A stretch of 32,290 nucleotides of DNA from CAZTLE01 sp964614415 (lineage in GTDB: Bacteria > Bacteroidota > Bacteroidia > Flavobacteriales > Flavobacteriaceae), in the NCBI GenBank assembly GCA_964614415.1, contig CAZTLE010000016.1:1-32290 (forward strand). The letters are read 5' to 3'. The notes under the pieces were generated by a model, which saw nothing but the letters and a program-made list of their open reading frames with translations, ran no database searches and was not told the origin of the DNA. Below are positions 8,782-15,251 of this stretch, piece after piece; the first letter of the stretch is position 1, and every line of letters begins with the position of its first letter. A program made the position numbers and the translations under genes.

Positions 8782-9753
8782 ATGAATCGTTTCTTCAAAA
8801 GGATACTCTTCGGAATGCTGCGTTGGCGGTATCGAAGAGAGGTGGAAACGATTGAGTTCCGAACCCTGTTCCGTCAGGCGAAGAATTTACGGGCCACGTT
8901 GGTCCATTGGGTGTCAGACAGTTTTTTCATGGCCATTGGTGTGGTTTCCGCTGCCTTTGGTTTAAAAGGGTTCCTGCTCCCCAATACGTTTATTGACGGA
9001 GGTGTAACGGGAATATCCCTTCTCATTGCCGAGACAACCAACCTCTCGCTCTCCCTGCTTATTGTTGTTATAAATTTGCCTTTCATCATTATGGGTTATT
9101 CCCAGTTGAGTCGGCAATTTGCTTTTAAGAGTATCATAGCTATTGTCGCTCTGGCAACCGTGGTACATTTTGTGGATTTTCCCATAATAACTTCAGATAA
9201 GCTACTTATCGCTGTTTTTGGAGGGTTTTTCCTGGGTGCGGGTATCGGATTGGCCATTCGGGGAGGAGCCGTGCTGGATGGGACCGAAGTACTGGCAATT
9301 TACCTGAGCAAGAAAACGGGGCTTACCATTGGAGATATCATCCTGCTGTTCAATATCATCATATTTGCGTTTGGAGCCTACGTGCTGTCCATCGAGATCG
9401 CCCTTTACGCTATCCTCACCTACATAGCAGCCTCCAAAACGATTGACTATGTGATTGAGGGGGTAGAGGAGTATACCGGGATTACCATTATCTCAGATCA
9501 AAGTGAACAGTTGCGTTCCATGATTGTAAACACCATGGGGCGCGGTGTTACGATCTATAAAGGAATGGGTGGTTACCGCAAACCGGGTGGTGTTGAACGC
9601 GAGTTAGAAATCGTCTTTACGGTGGTCACTAGGCTTGAGATTGCCCGCCTTCGAACAGAAATTGATAAGATCGATCCCAAGGCCTTTATTATTATGAATA
9701 GTATAAAAGACACCAAAGGTGGGATGATTAAAAAAAGACCGTTAAAGAAATGA
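8782..9753 (+). CDS. YitT-family membrane protein (DUF161 plus C-terminal DUF2179)
   Basis: A 323-residue inner-membrane protein. After a basic N-terminal extension of about 50 residues come five to six hydrophobic helices. GLKGFLLPNTFIDGGVTGIS is the characteristic YitT N-terminal repeat, and the related GGAVLDGTEVLAIYLSKKTG follows in the second half. The cytosolic C-terminal third (GITIISDQSEQLRSMI, GRGVTIYKGMGGY, ELEIVFTVVTRLEI) is a DUF2179 domain. The biochemical role of the family is not established; a transport role has been suggested. It starts 9 bases after the phosphoesterase gene, so it is very likely co-transcribed with mvaB and that gene. A long-looped inverted repeat (AAAAAAGAC/GTCTTTTTT) surrounds its stop, which might end the operon. 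Confidence 0.9.
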   Translation: MNRFFKRILFGMLRWRYRREVETIEFRTLFRQAKNLRATLVHWVSDSFFMAIGVVSAAFGLKGFLLPNTFIDGGVTGISLLIAETTNLSLSLLIVVINLPFIIMGYSQLSRQFAFKSIIAIVALATVVHFVDFPIITSDKLLIAVFGGFFLGAGIGLAIRGGAVLDGTEVLAIYLSKKTGLTIGDIILLFNIIIFAFGAYVLSIEIALYAILTYIAASKTIDYVIEGVEEYTGITIISDQSEQLRSMIVNTMGRGVTIYKGMGGYRKPGGVERELEIVFTVVTRLEIARLRTEIDKIDPKAFIIMNSIKDTKGGMIKKRPLKK

Positions 9754-9816
9754 TATTTTCCTTGGTTTGAGAGCGTCTTTTTTGCAATTTTAATCGCACA
9801 TAACAAAACCCAAAAA

Positions 9817-10293
9817 ATGAAGAAGATTCTGAAATATATAGCGCTGTTGGCCCTTGCTGCACTGGTGGTCATGCAGTTTATTCGCCCGGAGAAGAACCTT
9901 GGCGGATATGAAAGTGTGGCCGATTTCGAAGCCGAAACAAAACCTACCGATGAGGTGCGGGGAATATTGAAAGAAAGCTGCTACGATTGTCATAGCAACC
10001 ACACGAACTACCCCTGGTATGCTGAGGTAGCGCCAATATCGTATTGGTTAGCCGATCACATTAAACATGGTAAGGGAGACTTTAATGTTTCCGATTGGGC
10101 GAGTTTCTCGGTAAAGAAAAAGGATCATAAGCTGGAAGAACTCATCGAAGAAGTGGAAAAAGGTGAAATGCCACTCGATTCCTATACCTGGACGCATGGC
10201 GATCTTACTGAAGAGGAAAAGACGGCCCTCATCCAATGGGCCGGATTGGCGCGTCTTCAGTACCGAAGTCAGATGGAAGTATCTGGCAATTAA
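9817..10293 (+). CDS. haem-binding domain protein (single CxxCH)
   Basis: A 158-residue protein of the Bacteroidota haem_bd family. Residues about 5-22 form an N-terminal membrane anchor or signal (YIALLALAALVVMQF). The class I c-type haem motif CYDCHSNHTNYPWY begins at Cys55, with Cys58 and His59. Further on, KGEMPLDSYTWTH offers a conserved Met as possible sixth ligand. The domain is thus predicted periplasmic with covalently bound haem, as a small electron carrier or redox sensor. It lies 63 bases after the YitT gene and 126 bases before the porin, which has its own promoter, so a shared transcript is uncertain. Being next to the porin/FMN-protein group is suggestive but not proof of joint function. 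Confidence 0.88.
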   Translation: MKKILKYIALLALAALVVMQFIRPEKNLGGYESVADFEAETKPTDEVRGILKESCYDCHSNHTNYPWYAEVAPISYWLADHIKHGKGDFNVSDWASFSVKKKDHKLEELIEEVEKGEMPLDSYTWTHGDLTEEEKTALIQWAGLARLQYRSQMEVSGN

Positions 10294-10317
10294 ACAGTTC
10301 CTGAGTTAACATAAAAA

Positions 10318-10340
10318 TTATTTAAATTTAATCTAAATAA
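10318..10340. promoter_or_regulatory. 23-bp palindrome, putative repressor operator 1 upstream of the porin
   Basis: TTATTTAAATTTAATCTAAATAA; 10 of 11 base pairs around the central T are symmetric. It sits immediately upstream of the -33 element of the porin promoter. A second near-copy lies 72 bases away, centre to centre. The symmetry and AT-richness resemble Fur-type metalloregulator boxes, but the regulator is not identified here. Confidence 0.6.
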
Positions 10341-10342
10341 AC

Positions 10343-10373
10343 TTGCCCAGAAGTTCTTTGGATTTTACTTTTG
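10343..10373 (+). promoter_or_regulatory. promoter of the porin gene (TTG-N20-TACTTTTG)
   Basis: The -33 TTG lies at 10343-10345 and the -7 TACTTTTG at 10366-10373, in Bacteroidota consensus and spacing. Transcription would begin near 10378, placing one palindrome just upstream and the other in the leader, the geometry of a repressed promoter. Confidence 0.65.
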
Positions 10374-10389
10374 CGACTGAATTTGAACG

Positions 10390-10412
10390 TTATTTATATT
10401 CAGTCTAAATAA
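10390..10412. promoter_or_regulatory. 23-bp palindrome, putative repressor operator 2 in the porin leader
   Basis: TTATTTATATTCAGTCTAAATAA; 9 of 11 pairs symmetric, sharing TTATTTA and TCTAAATAA arms with operator 1. It lies just downstream of the predicted start of transcription and ends 7 bases before the ATG. Confidence 0.6.
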
Positions 10413-10419
10413 AATCTAC

Positions 10420-11598
10420 ATGAACAAACTAACCCTGATCGCTACACTTTTTATAACCTCACTTTCCGTAGCACAAACAGTTCAGGACACGATTACCTTT
10501 GATCCCCAACGTCAACAGAACGCAGCCCAGCGTATTCTTTCCGGAAACTATGCCAAGTCGGTCGTAGTAGGGGCTTATGGCGAAATGACCTACAACCAGC
10601 CCGAAGATGACAACGGGGAAATAGATGTGCAACGCCTTGTGTTGCTTTTCGGATATAAATTCGATGAGAAGACGCAATTCTTTACAGAGATCGAGCTTGA
10701 GCATGTAGAAGAGATTTTCGTAGAACAGGCCTTTGTGAACTATGCAGTAGGCGATAATGTAAGTCTTCGCGGAGGACTCATGCTGGTCCCTATGGGAATT
10801 ATCAACGAGTATCACGAACCTACCACATTCAACGGAACTGAACGTCCCGCTGTTGATAATGTAATTGTACCTACGACCTGGCGTGAATTAGGGGTAGGTG
10901 TTAACGGACGATTTCCAGATGCTTCTATTAGCTATCAAGCCTATATTTTCAACGGATTTAAGTCGGCCGAAATGGATGGTGAAGGCGGTGTCTCGGGATT
11001 ACTGCGGGGAAGCAATGGTCTTCGAGGAGGTCGTCAAAAAGGAATTCGTTCTACGATCAACAGCCCCACGTTTTCAACGAAAATCGATTATTATGGACTT
11101 CCGGGACTTCGATTGGGGTTATCCGGTTATTTCGGAAACACCCAGCCTGATGATGATGTACAGGATTTTGACGGATCAGATATTGGCGTAGCCATGGTGG
11201 GTCTGGATGCCCGTTATGCATATCGGCGCTTCACGGCACGAGGTCAGTTTATCTATGCTTCATTGAGCGATACCGAAGCATACAATACCCTTACGGGAAG
11301 AGACCTTGGTAGTGCCCTTATGGGATATTATATAGAAGGAGGATTTAACCTGTTACCACTTACTGCAAAGCAACGATTGTTTGCTTTCGCAAGGTTTGAG
11401 CAGTATGACACACATGCGAGTACAGATGGTGCCCTGGTTCGGAATGATGCCTACAATCGTACCGATATTACTACCGGATTGTCATATCATATAGCTCCGG
11501 GAGTTGTTGTGAAGGGAGATTATCAATTCCGCGATAATAAATTGAGCGGTGACAATGTAAAAGACAGACTAAACTTCGGAATAGGAGTTTGGTTCTAA
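10420..11598 (+). CDS. outer-membrane porin, beta-barrel (OprO/OprP-like)
   Basis: A 392-residue outer-membrane protein. A signal peptide ends around TSLSVAQ (residue 19). The mature chain alternates short hydrophobic/aromatic strands with polar turns, for example SVVVGAYGEMTYN, QFFTEIELEHV and LRLGLSGYFGN. It ends in FGIGVWF, the terminal aromatic expected of a barrel inserted by BamA. Composition and layout resemble the phosphate-selective-porin-like family, though the solute cannot be read from sequence. It has its own promoter bracketed by two palindromes, so expression is probably repressed by a metal- or ligand-sensing regulator. The next two genes encode a predicted flavoprotein and a membrane protein, suggesting it supplies their substrate. 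No TonB box or plug domain is present, so it is not a TonB-dependent receptor. Confidence 0.82.
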   Translation: MNKLTLIATLFITSLSVAQTVQDTITFDPQRQQNAAQRILSGNYAKSVVVGAYGEMTYNQPEDDNGEIDVQRLVLLFGYKFDEKTQFFTEIELEHVEEIFVEQAFVNYAVGDNVSLRGGLMLVPMGIINEYHEPTTFNGTERPAVDNVIVPTTWRELGVGVNGRFPDASISYQAYIFNGFKSAEMDGEGGVSGLLRGSNGLRGGRQKGIRSTINSPTFSTKIDYYGLPGLRLGLSGYFGNTQPDDDVQDFDGSDIGVAMVGLDARYAYRRFTARGQFIYASLSDTEAYNTLTGRDLGSALMGYYIEGGFNLLPLTAKQRLFAFARFEQYDTHASTDGALVRNDAYNRTDITTGLSYHIAPGVVVKGDYQFRDNKLSGDNVKDRLNFGIGVWF

Positions 11599-11652
11599 AA
11601 TATAGTGAAGTTGTTTCGAGTTTTTGTACGTTCATTTGACGTATTGACTGCT

Positions 11653-11675
11653 ACCTCCTGCAAACCACAGGAGGT
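11653..11675 (+). other. stem-loop between porin and FMN-protein genes
   Basis: ACCTCCTG and CAGGAGGT form a perfect 8-bp stem with a 7-base loop. No T-run follows, so it is not a standard terminator. A competing hairpin (AACCAC 11663-11668 with GTGGTT 11679-11684) overlaps it. It may protect the porin mRNA 3' end or act as a weak terminator. Confidence 0.5.
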
Positions 11676-11729
11676 TCGGTGGTTACTGTAATTAGCCTTT
11701 TGAAGTGATTCAGGAACTTATAAACAACC

Positions 11730-11760
11730 TTTAATAGAAGTACGTAATTAAATACCTTTG
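11730..11760 (+). promoter_or_regulatory. promoter of the FMN-binding protein gene (TTTA-N19-TACCTTTG)
   Basis: TACCTTTG at 11753-11760 fits the -7 consensus, with TTTA at 11730-11733 as an imperfect -33 element at ideal spacing. The ATG begins only 4 bases after the -7 element, so the mRNA is predicted to be leaderless or nearly so. Confidence 0.5.
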
Positions 11761-11764
11761 CATC

Positions 11765-12295
11765 ATGATCAAAAGGGGCATATTTTTAATCGGTCTAATC
11801 GCAATTTGCAGCGCGTTTAAAGTTTCCGATAAAGTAATGAAAAAGGCCGATAAAGTTATCGCTAAGTTCTACGAAACCCCGGAGTTTTCCAAAGAAACAA
11901 TCTCCATTTCTGCCGCCGCGAATGATGAAACATCTTCTGAATTCGGAGAAGGAAATCTCTTCAAGATCACACAAGGAGAGACGATGTTAGGGTACGGTTA
12001 TATTGGAACCGCACCCAGCAAAACCTCTACCTTCGAATACCTTGTCCTGTTTGATGCAGACTATATTGTTACTAAGAGCAAAGTACTCATTTATCGGGAG
12101 GAATACGGAGGCGAGATTGGTAGCAAAAGATGGCTGAAACAATTTACGGGAACTTCTTCAAGCACTCACGAGCTCAAATACGAAGAGGACATCATTCCAA
12201 TCAGCGGTGCCACCATTTCGGTAAGATCTATGACCAGGGCTATGAACGATCTGCTACGAAGCATTGGTACTCTTAAGGAGTTAAACGAGATATAG
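11765..12295 (+). CDS. FMN-binding domain protein, predicted covalent flavoprotein
   Basis: A 176-residue protein with an N-terminal hydrophobic stretch (IFLIGLIAICSA) that acts as a signal or anchor, so the rest is predicted periplasmic. The FMN_bind domain occupies about residues 60-172. Its hallmark SGATIS at 147-152 matches the motif in which ApbE-type flavin transferases attach FMN through a phosphoester to the Thr (Thr150 by analogy with NqrC and RnfG). Upstream motifs GYGYIGTA and YLVLFDADYIV fit the domain core. No apbE gene is in the window. The next gene begins on the base after its stop, so the two are surely co-expressed. Role in electron transfer is inferred from the family; the electron donor and acceptor are unknown. 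Confidence 0.85.
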   Translation: MIKRGIFLIGLIAICSAFKVSDKVMKKADKVIAKFYETPEFSKETISISAAANDETSSEFGEGNLFKITQGETMLGYGYIGTAPSKTSTFEYLVLFDADYIVTKSKVLIYREEYGGEIGSKRWLKQFTGTSSSTHELKYEEDIIPISGATISVRSMTRAMNDLLRSIGTLKELNEI

Positions 12296-12796
12296 ATGGA
12301 GCTCCACGGGCGCATCCATGACCTTCCCGGGTACGTAAAGCTGTTCATTGCTGCTTTCGTGATCGTACTCAGTGTGGGATATGTCACCGGACTGCAATTC
12401 GTACGGCAAACAGATTCCGTTGACCCGGCTGGACTCGAAGAGAATTATCTGGGAAATGAAGATTCGGAAGAAGATATTACTGTATTGAAATTCCGAAAGA
12501 GTGAGCGGGAAATGCTCACCATCCTTCATACACACATTCTTTCCATTTCCTTTATTTTCTTTTTTATGGGAGGCTTGGTAGCCATTACGTCGCTTTCCCC
12601 AAAATGGAAGACCTTTCTCATGGTGGAACCTTTTATATCCATTATTTTGACGTTTGGCGGTATTTGGCTTATGTGGAAAGGCCTGCTTTGGATGAAGTAT
12701 ATCGTCATGGTCTCCGGTACCCTAATGACGGCAGTCTACGTGATCAGTGCCTTTGCTGTCTTACAACAATTGTTTGTTTCCAAAAGGAAAGAATAG
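12296..12796 (+). CDS. uncharacterised four-helix inner-membrane protein with HTH histidine pair
   Basis: A 166-residue integral membrane protein; I do not recognise a named family. Hydrophobic helices lie at about residues 15-36, 78-99, 107-127 and 132-161. A charged periplasmic or cytosolic loop (about 37-72, rich in Asp and Glu) separates the first two. Helix 2 begins with the striking sequence LHTHILSISFIFFFMGG, so His78 and His80 sit at the membrane edge where they could bind haem or metal; this is inference. The ATG immediately follows the TAG of the FMN-protein gene with no gap, implying translational coupling and probably a physical complex. It could pass electrons from the quinone pool to the flavoprotein. 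No Shine-Dalgarno is seen. Confidence 0.75.
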   Translation: MELHGRIHDLPGYVKLFIAAFVIVLSVGYVTGLQFVRQTDSVDPAGLEENYLGNEDSEEDITVLKFRKSEREMLTILHTHILSISFIFFFMGGLVAITSLSPKWKTFLMVEPFISIILTFGGIWLMWKGLLWMKYIVMVSGTLMTAVYVISAFAVLQQLFVSKRKE

Positions 12797-12834
12797 TATT
12801 TGTTAAACGGTTCTGTTCGTCCATCTAAATTCCT

Positions 12835-12842
12835 TATATTTG
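12835..12842 (+). promoter_or_regulatory. -7 promoter element (TATATTTG) of guaB
   Basis: TATATTTG matches TAnnTTTG. The -33 region is weak (TTCTG at 12811-12815, 19 bases upstream). The leader of about 50 bases contains a 5-bp stem, TTCCG 12865-12869 with CGGAA 12875-12879, of unknown importance. Confidence 0.5.
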
Positions 12843-12895
12843 CACGCAATTAAATAGTAACGGGTTCCGGACTTCGGAATTAAATTTGATTGCAA

Positions 12896-14368
12896 ATGAC
12901 CGCGCACAATAACAAAATCATGGGAGAGGGACTCACATACGACGATGTCCTTCTGGTTCCTGCCTATTCTGAAGTTTTACCCAGAGAGGTTAATATCCAA
13001 AGTAAGTTCACCCGCAACATTTCGCTCAACGTTCCAATTGTATCCGCTGCCATGGATACGGTTACCGAAAGCGCTATGGCCATTGCCATTGCCCGTGAAG
13101 GCGGGATTGGGGTACTGCACAAGAACATGACCATTGAGCAGCAAGCCGCCGAGGTGCGCAAAGTGAAGCGGGCGGAAAGCGGAATGATCCAGGACCCGGT
13201 TACACTTCCCAAAACAGCCACGGTACGCGATGCGCAGAATACGATGAAGGAATTCAGTATCGGAGGAATCCCGATTACCGATTCGGCAGGGAAACTCATC
13301 GGTATTGTGACCAACAGGGACCTGCGCTTCGAAAAGAACTACGATCGTGAGTTGAGTGAGGTTATGACGGCCCAGAACCTTGTTACTACGGTAGAGGGAA
13401 CCTCACTGAAAGATGCCGAGATCATCCTTCAGGAGAATAAGATCGAAAAGCTACCTGTGGTGGACGATGACGGAATGCTTTTGGGACTTATCACCTTTAG
13501 AGATATTACCAAACTCACGCAAAAGCCCAAGGCCAATAAGGATGCCTTCGGTAGGCTACGCGTAGCGGCTGCTTTGGGCGTTACCTCCGATTCTGTCGAA
13601 CGTGCACAAGCTCTGGTAAATGCGCAGGTAGATGCCGTTATAGTTGATACAGCTCATGGACATACAAAAGGAGTTGTTTCTATCCTTAAAGAGATTAAGA
13701 AGAACTTTCCCGACCTCGACGTTGTTGTGGGTAACATAGCAACTGCAGAGGCCGCCAAATATCTTGTAGATGCGGGAGCCGATGCCGGAAAAGTGGGTAT
13801 CGGGCCCGGTTCTATTTGTACCACGCGTGTCGTGGCCGGAGTCGGATTTCCACAATTCTCGGCCGTATTGGAAGTAGCCGCTGCCATCAAGGGGTCCGGT
13901 GTTCCGGTGATTGCCGATGGAGGGATTCGCTACACCGGAGATATTCCAAAAGCCATCGCAGCGGGAGCGGACAGTGTGATGTTAGGTTCTCTTCTGGCAG
14001 GTACGAAAGAGTCACCCGGGGAAACCATTATCTATGAAGGCCGAAAATTTAAATCATACCGTGGAATGGGTTCTGTGGAGGCCATGCAAAAAGGCTCTAA
14101 AGACCGTTATTTCCAGGATGTGGAGGACGATATCAAAAAGCTCGTTCCGGAAGGGATCGTCGGGCGTGTGCCTTACAAAGGAGAGTTGGTGGAAAGTATG
14201 ACCCAGTTTATCGGTGGATTACGCGCCGGAATGGGGTACTGCGGATCTAAAGATATCGATACGCTAAAGGATACCGGTCGATTCATTAAGATTACGGCTT
14301 CCGGAATCCACGAGAGCCATCCGCACGATGTGACCATAACGAAAGAAGCGCCTAACTATTCGAGATAA
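12896..14368 (+). CDS. guaB: inosine-5'-monophosphate dehydrogenase
   Basis: Converts IMP to XMP with NAD+, the committing step of GMP synthesis; cytoplasmic tetramer. From ATG 12896 it has 490 residues. The N-terminal barrel motif GEGLTYDDVLLVPAYSEVLP is followed by a CBS pair at about 95-210 (LIGIVTNRDLRF, LLGLITFRDITKL). The catalytic loop GIGPGSICTTR carries the active-site Cys. ADGGIRYTGDIPKA and the flap region around YRGMGSVEAM follow. The frame begins earlier at TTG 12890, but ATG is preferred. Full length and intact, with its own promoter. The last codons and stop lie inside a hairpin described separately. Confidence 0.97.
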   Translation: MTAHNNKIMGEGLTYDDVLLVPAYSEVLPREVNIQSKFTRNISLNVPIVSAAMDTVTESAMAIAIAREGGIGVLHKNMTIEQQAAEVRKVKRAESGMIQDPVTLPKTATVRDAQNTMKEFSIGGIPITDSAGKLIGIVTNRDLRFEKNYDRELSEVMTAQNLVTTVEGTSLKDAEIILQENKIEKLPVVDDDGMLLGLITFRDITKLTQKPKANKDAFGRLRVAAALGVTSDSVERAQALVNAQVDAVIVDTAHGHTKGVVSILKEIKKNFPDLDVVVGNIATAEAAKYLVDAGADAGKVGIGPGSICTTRVVAGVGFPQFSAVLEVAAAIKGSGVPVIADGGIRYTGDIPKAIAAGADSVMLGSLLAGTKESPGETIIYEGRKFKSYRGMGSVEAMQKGSKDRYFQDVEDDIKKLVPEGIVGRVPYKGELVESMTQFIGGLRAGMGYCGSKDIDTLKDTGRFIKITASGIHESHPHDVTITKEAPNYSR

Positions 14369-14377
14369 TCAGGCGCT
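14347..14377 (+). terminator. possible terminator hairpin spanning the guaB stop codon
   Basis: AGCGCCT (14347-14353) and AGGCGCT (14371-14377) are perfectly complementary over 7 bp. The 17-base loop holds the stop codon. Only CCTTTGATTG follows, so the U-tract is poor. Confidence 0.3.
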
Positions 14378-14401
14378 CCTTTGATTGAAGAATTTTTCAG
14401 T

Positions 14402-14450
14402 CTTAAATCTTTTAATCCTTCAATCTTTTAATTTTTTAATCTTTCAATTA
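14402..14450. repeat. T-rich degenerate short repeat after guaB
   Basis: Reiterated variants of AATCTTTTAAT / CAATCTTTT over about 50 bases, non-coding, between the convergent guaB and OmpH-like genes. Function unknown. Confidence 0.6.
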
Positions 14451-14456
14451 CCACAA

Positions 14457-14978
14457 TTATTCCCCTTCCTGCTTGGGTTCGATACCCATTGCTTTTAAGA
14501 CGGGTAGTGTAAGGTCGAATCGGTTATCAATATACACCAGGGTCGCGTCCCTCTGCAAAACCTGGGTAAAACCTTGCTCCTGGGCTAATTTCTCCAGGGC
14601 ATCACCAATCTTTTTGTACAATGGCTGGAGGAACTGCTCTCGTTGTACGGCAATAAGTCGTTGACCGTTCTGCTGGAAACGCTGAATATCATTTTCACGC
14701 GCAAGGATGGTATCCTGCCGTGCTTTTCGTTGGGCTACAGTTAAGGTAACCTCGTTATCTGTGTAGTCTTTTACGAGGGCTTCATACTCATCAAGCTTCT
14801 CCTTGAGAGTAACATCCAGTCCTTTTCCGTACTCCTCTACCTGCTTGGCCACATCTGCAATTTCGGGCATTTGGGAGAGTACATAATCAATGTCTATAGT
14901 ACCTACTTTTGTCACACCTTCCGTCTGCGCAAAGCCCACGGCGGTAAGAAGCAGGAAGGTAATTCTAATCCATTTCAT
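14457..14978 (-). CDS. OmpH/Skp-family periplasmic chaperone
   Basis: A 173-residue exported protein. The signal peptide is MKWIRITFLLLTAVGFAQ. The mature part begins VGTIDIDYVLSQMPE, the standard N-terminal strand of OmpH/Skp proteins. A long charged coiled-coil at about residues 45-125 includes AQRKARQDTILARENDIQRF. The end, TLVYIDNRFDLTLPVLKAMGI, returns to the core. Skp-type proteins hold unfolded outer-membrane proteins in the periplasm. I start at ATG 14978; a TTG further out adds 11 residues before the signal peptide and is unlikely. A near-consensus -7 element (CAAAAAATA on the plus strand at 15009-15017) lies upstream. Usually this family sits with bamA; here it stands alone but near PPIase genes of similar purpose. 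Confidence 0.88.
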   Translation of the reverse strand: MKWIRITFLLLTAVGFAQTEGVTKVGTIDIDYVLSQMPEIADVAKQVEEYGKGLDVTLKEKLDEYEALVKDYTDNEVTLTVAQRKARQDTILARENDIQRFQQNGQRLIAVQREQFLQPLYKKIGDALEKLAQEQGFTQVLQRDATLVYIDNRFDLTLPVLKAMGIEPKQEGE

Positions 14979-15062
14979 AATATCATTGGTTTTGAGGCTA
15001 CAATAGTACAAAAAATAGCGAGAATGACACGGCTTTTAACGCATTGTTAGGGAAAGAGAATT

Positions 15063-15123
15063 GAGAGAACAGAGGTTAGATTTTAGAGAAGAGAGATTAG
15101 AAAATAGAACAGAGAGATTAGAA
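15063..15123. repeat. purine-rich imperfect tandem repeat
   Basis: AGAGATTAGAA occurs at 15092-15102 and 15113-15123, with related GAGAGAACAGAGG units upstream, giving a roughly 21-base period. It lies in the 273-base gap between the OmpH-like and SRPBCC genes, which I otherwise see as non-coding. Confidence 0.55.
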
Positions 15124-15200
15124 CATGGATTCAAAGCGGTTGCAATCATGATGAATCACTCATAAGGATTTGCTTATGTGCATTTCGAACTTAACCTTTT

Positions 15201-15242
15201 CAAACCTCAAACCTCAAACCTCAAACCTCAAACCTCAAACCT
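15201..15242. repeat. heptanucleotide tandem repeat (CAAACCT)x6
   Basis: Six perfect consecutive copies of CAAACCT, followed by CACCTC. The array ends 9 bases beyond the stop codon of the SRPBCC gene. Copy number may vary between strains because perfect short repeats slip in replication. Confidence 0.97.
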
Positions 15243-15251
15243 CACCTCTCA

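Noticed and set aside
9731..9784. Terminator after the YitT gene (AAAAAAGAC ... GTCTTTTTT)
   Set aside because: The arms match, but the loop exceeds 30 bases and the arms are mostly A/T, so I do not list it as a supported terminator.
12843..12895. Purine riboswitch in the guaB leader
   Set aside because: Only a 5-bp stem is visible in about 50 bases; no three-way junction or conserved loop sequence can be formed.
15201..15242. CRISPR array
   Set aside because: The units are 7 bases long with no spacers; it is a simple tandem repeat.
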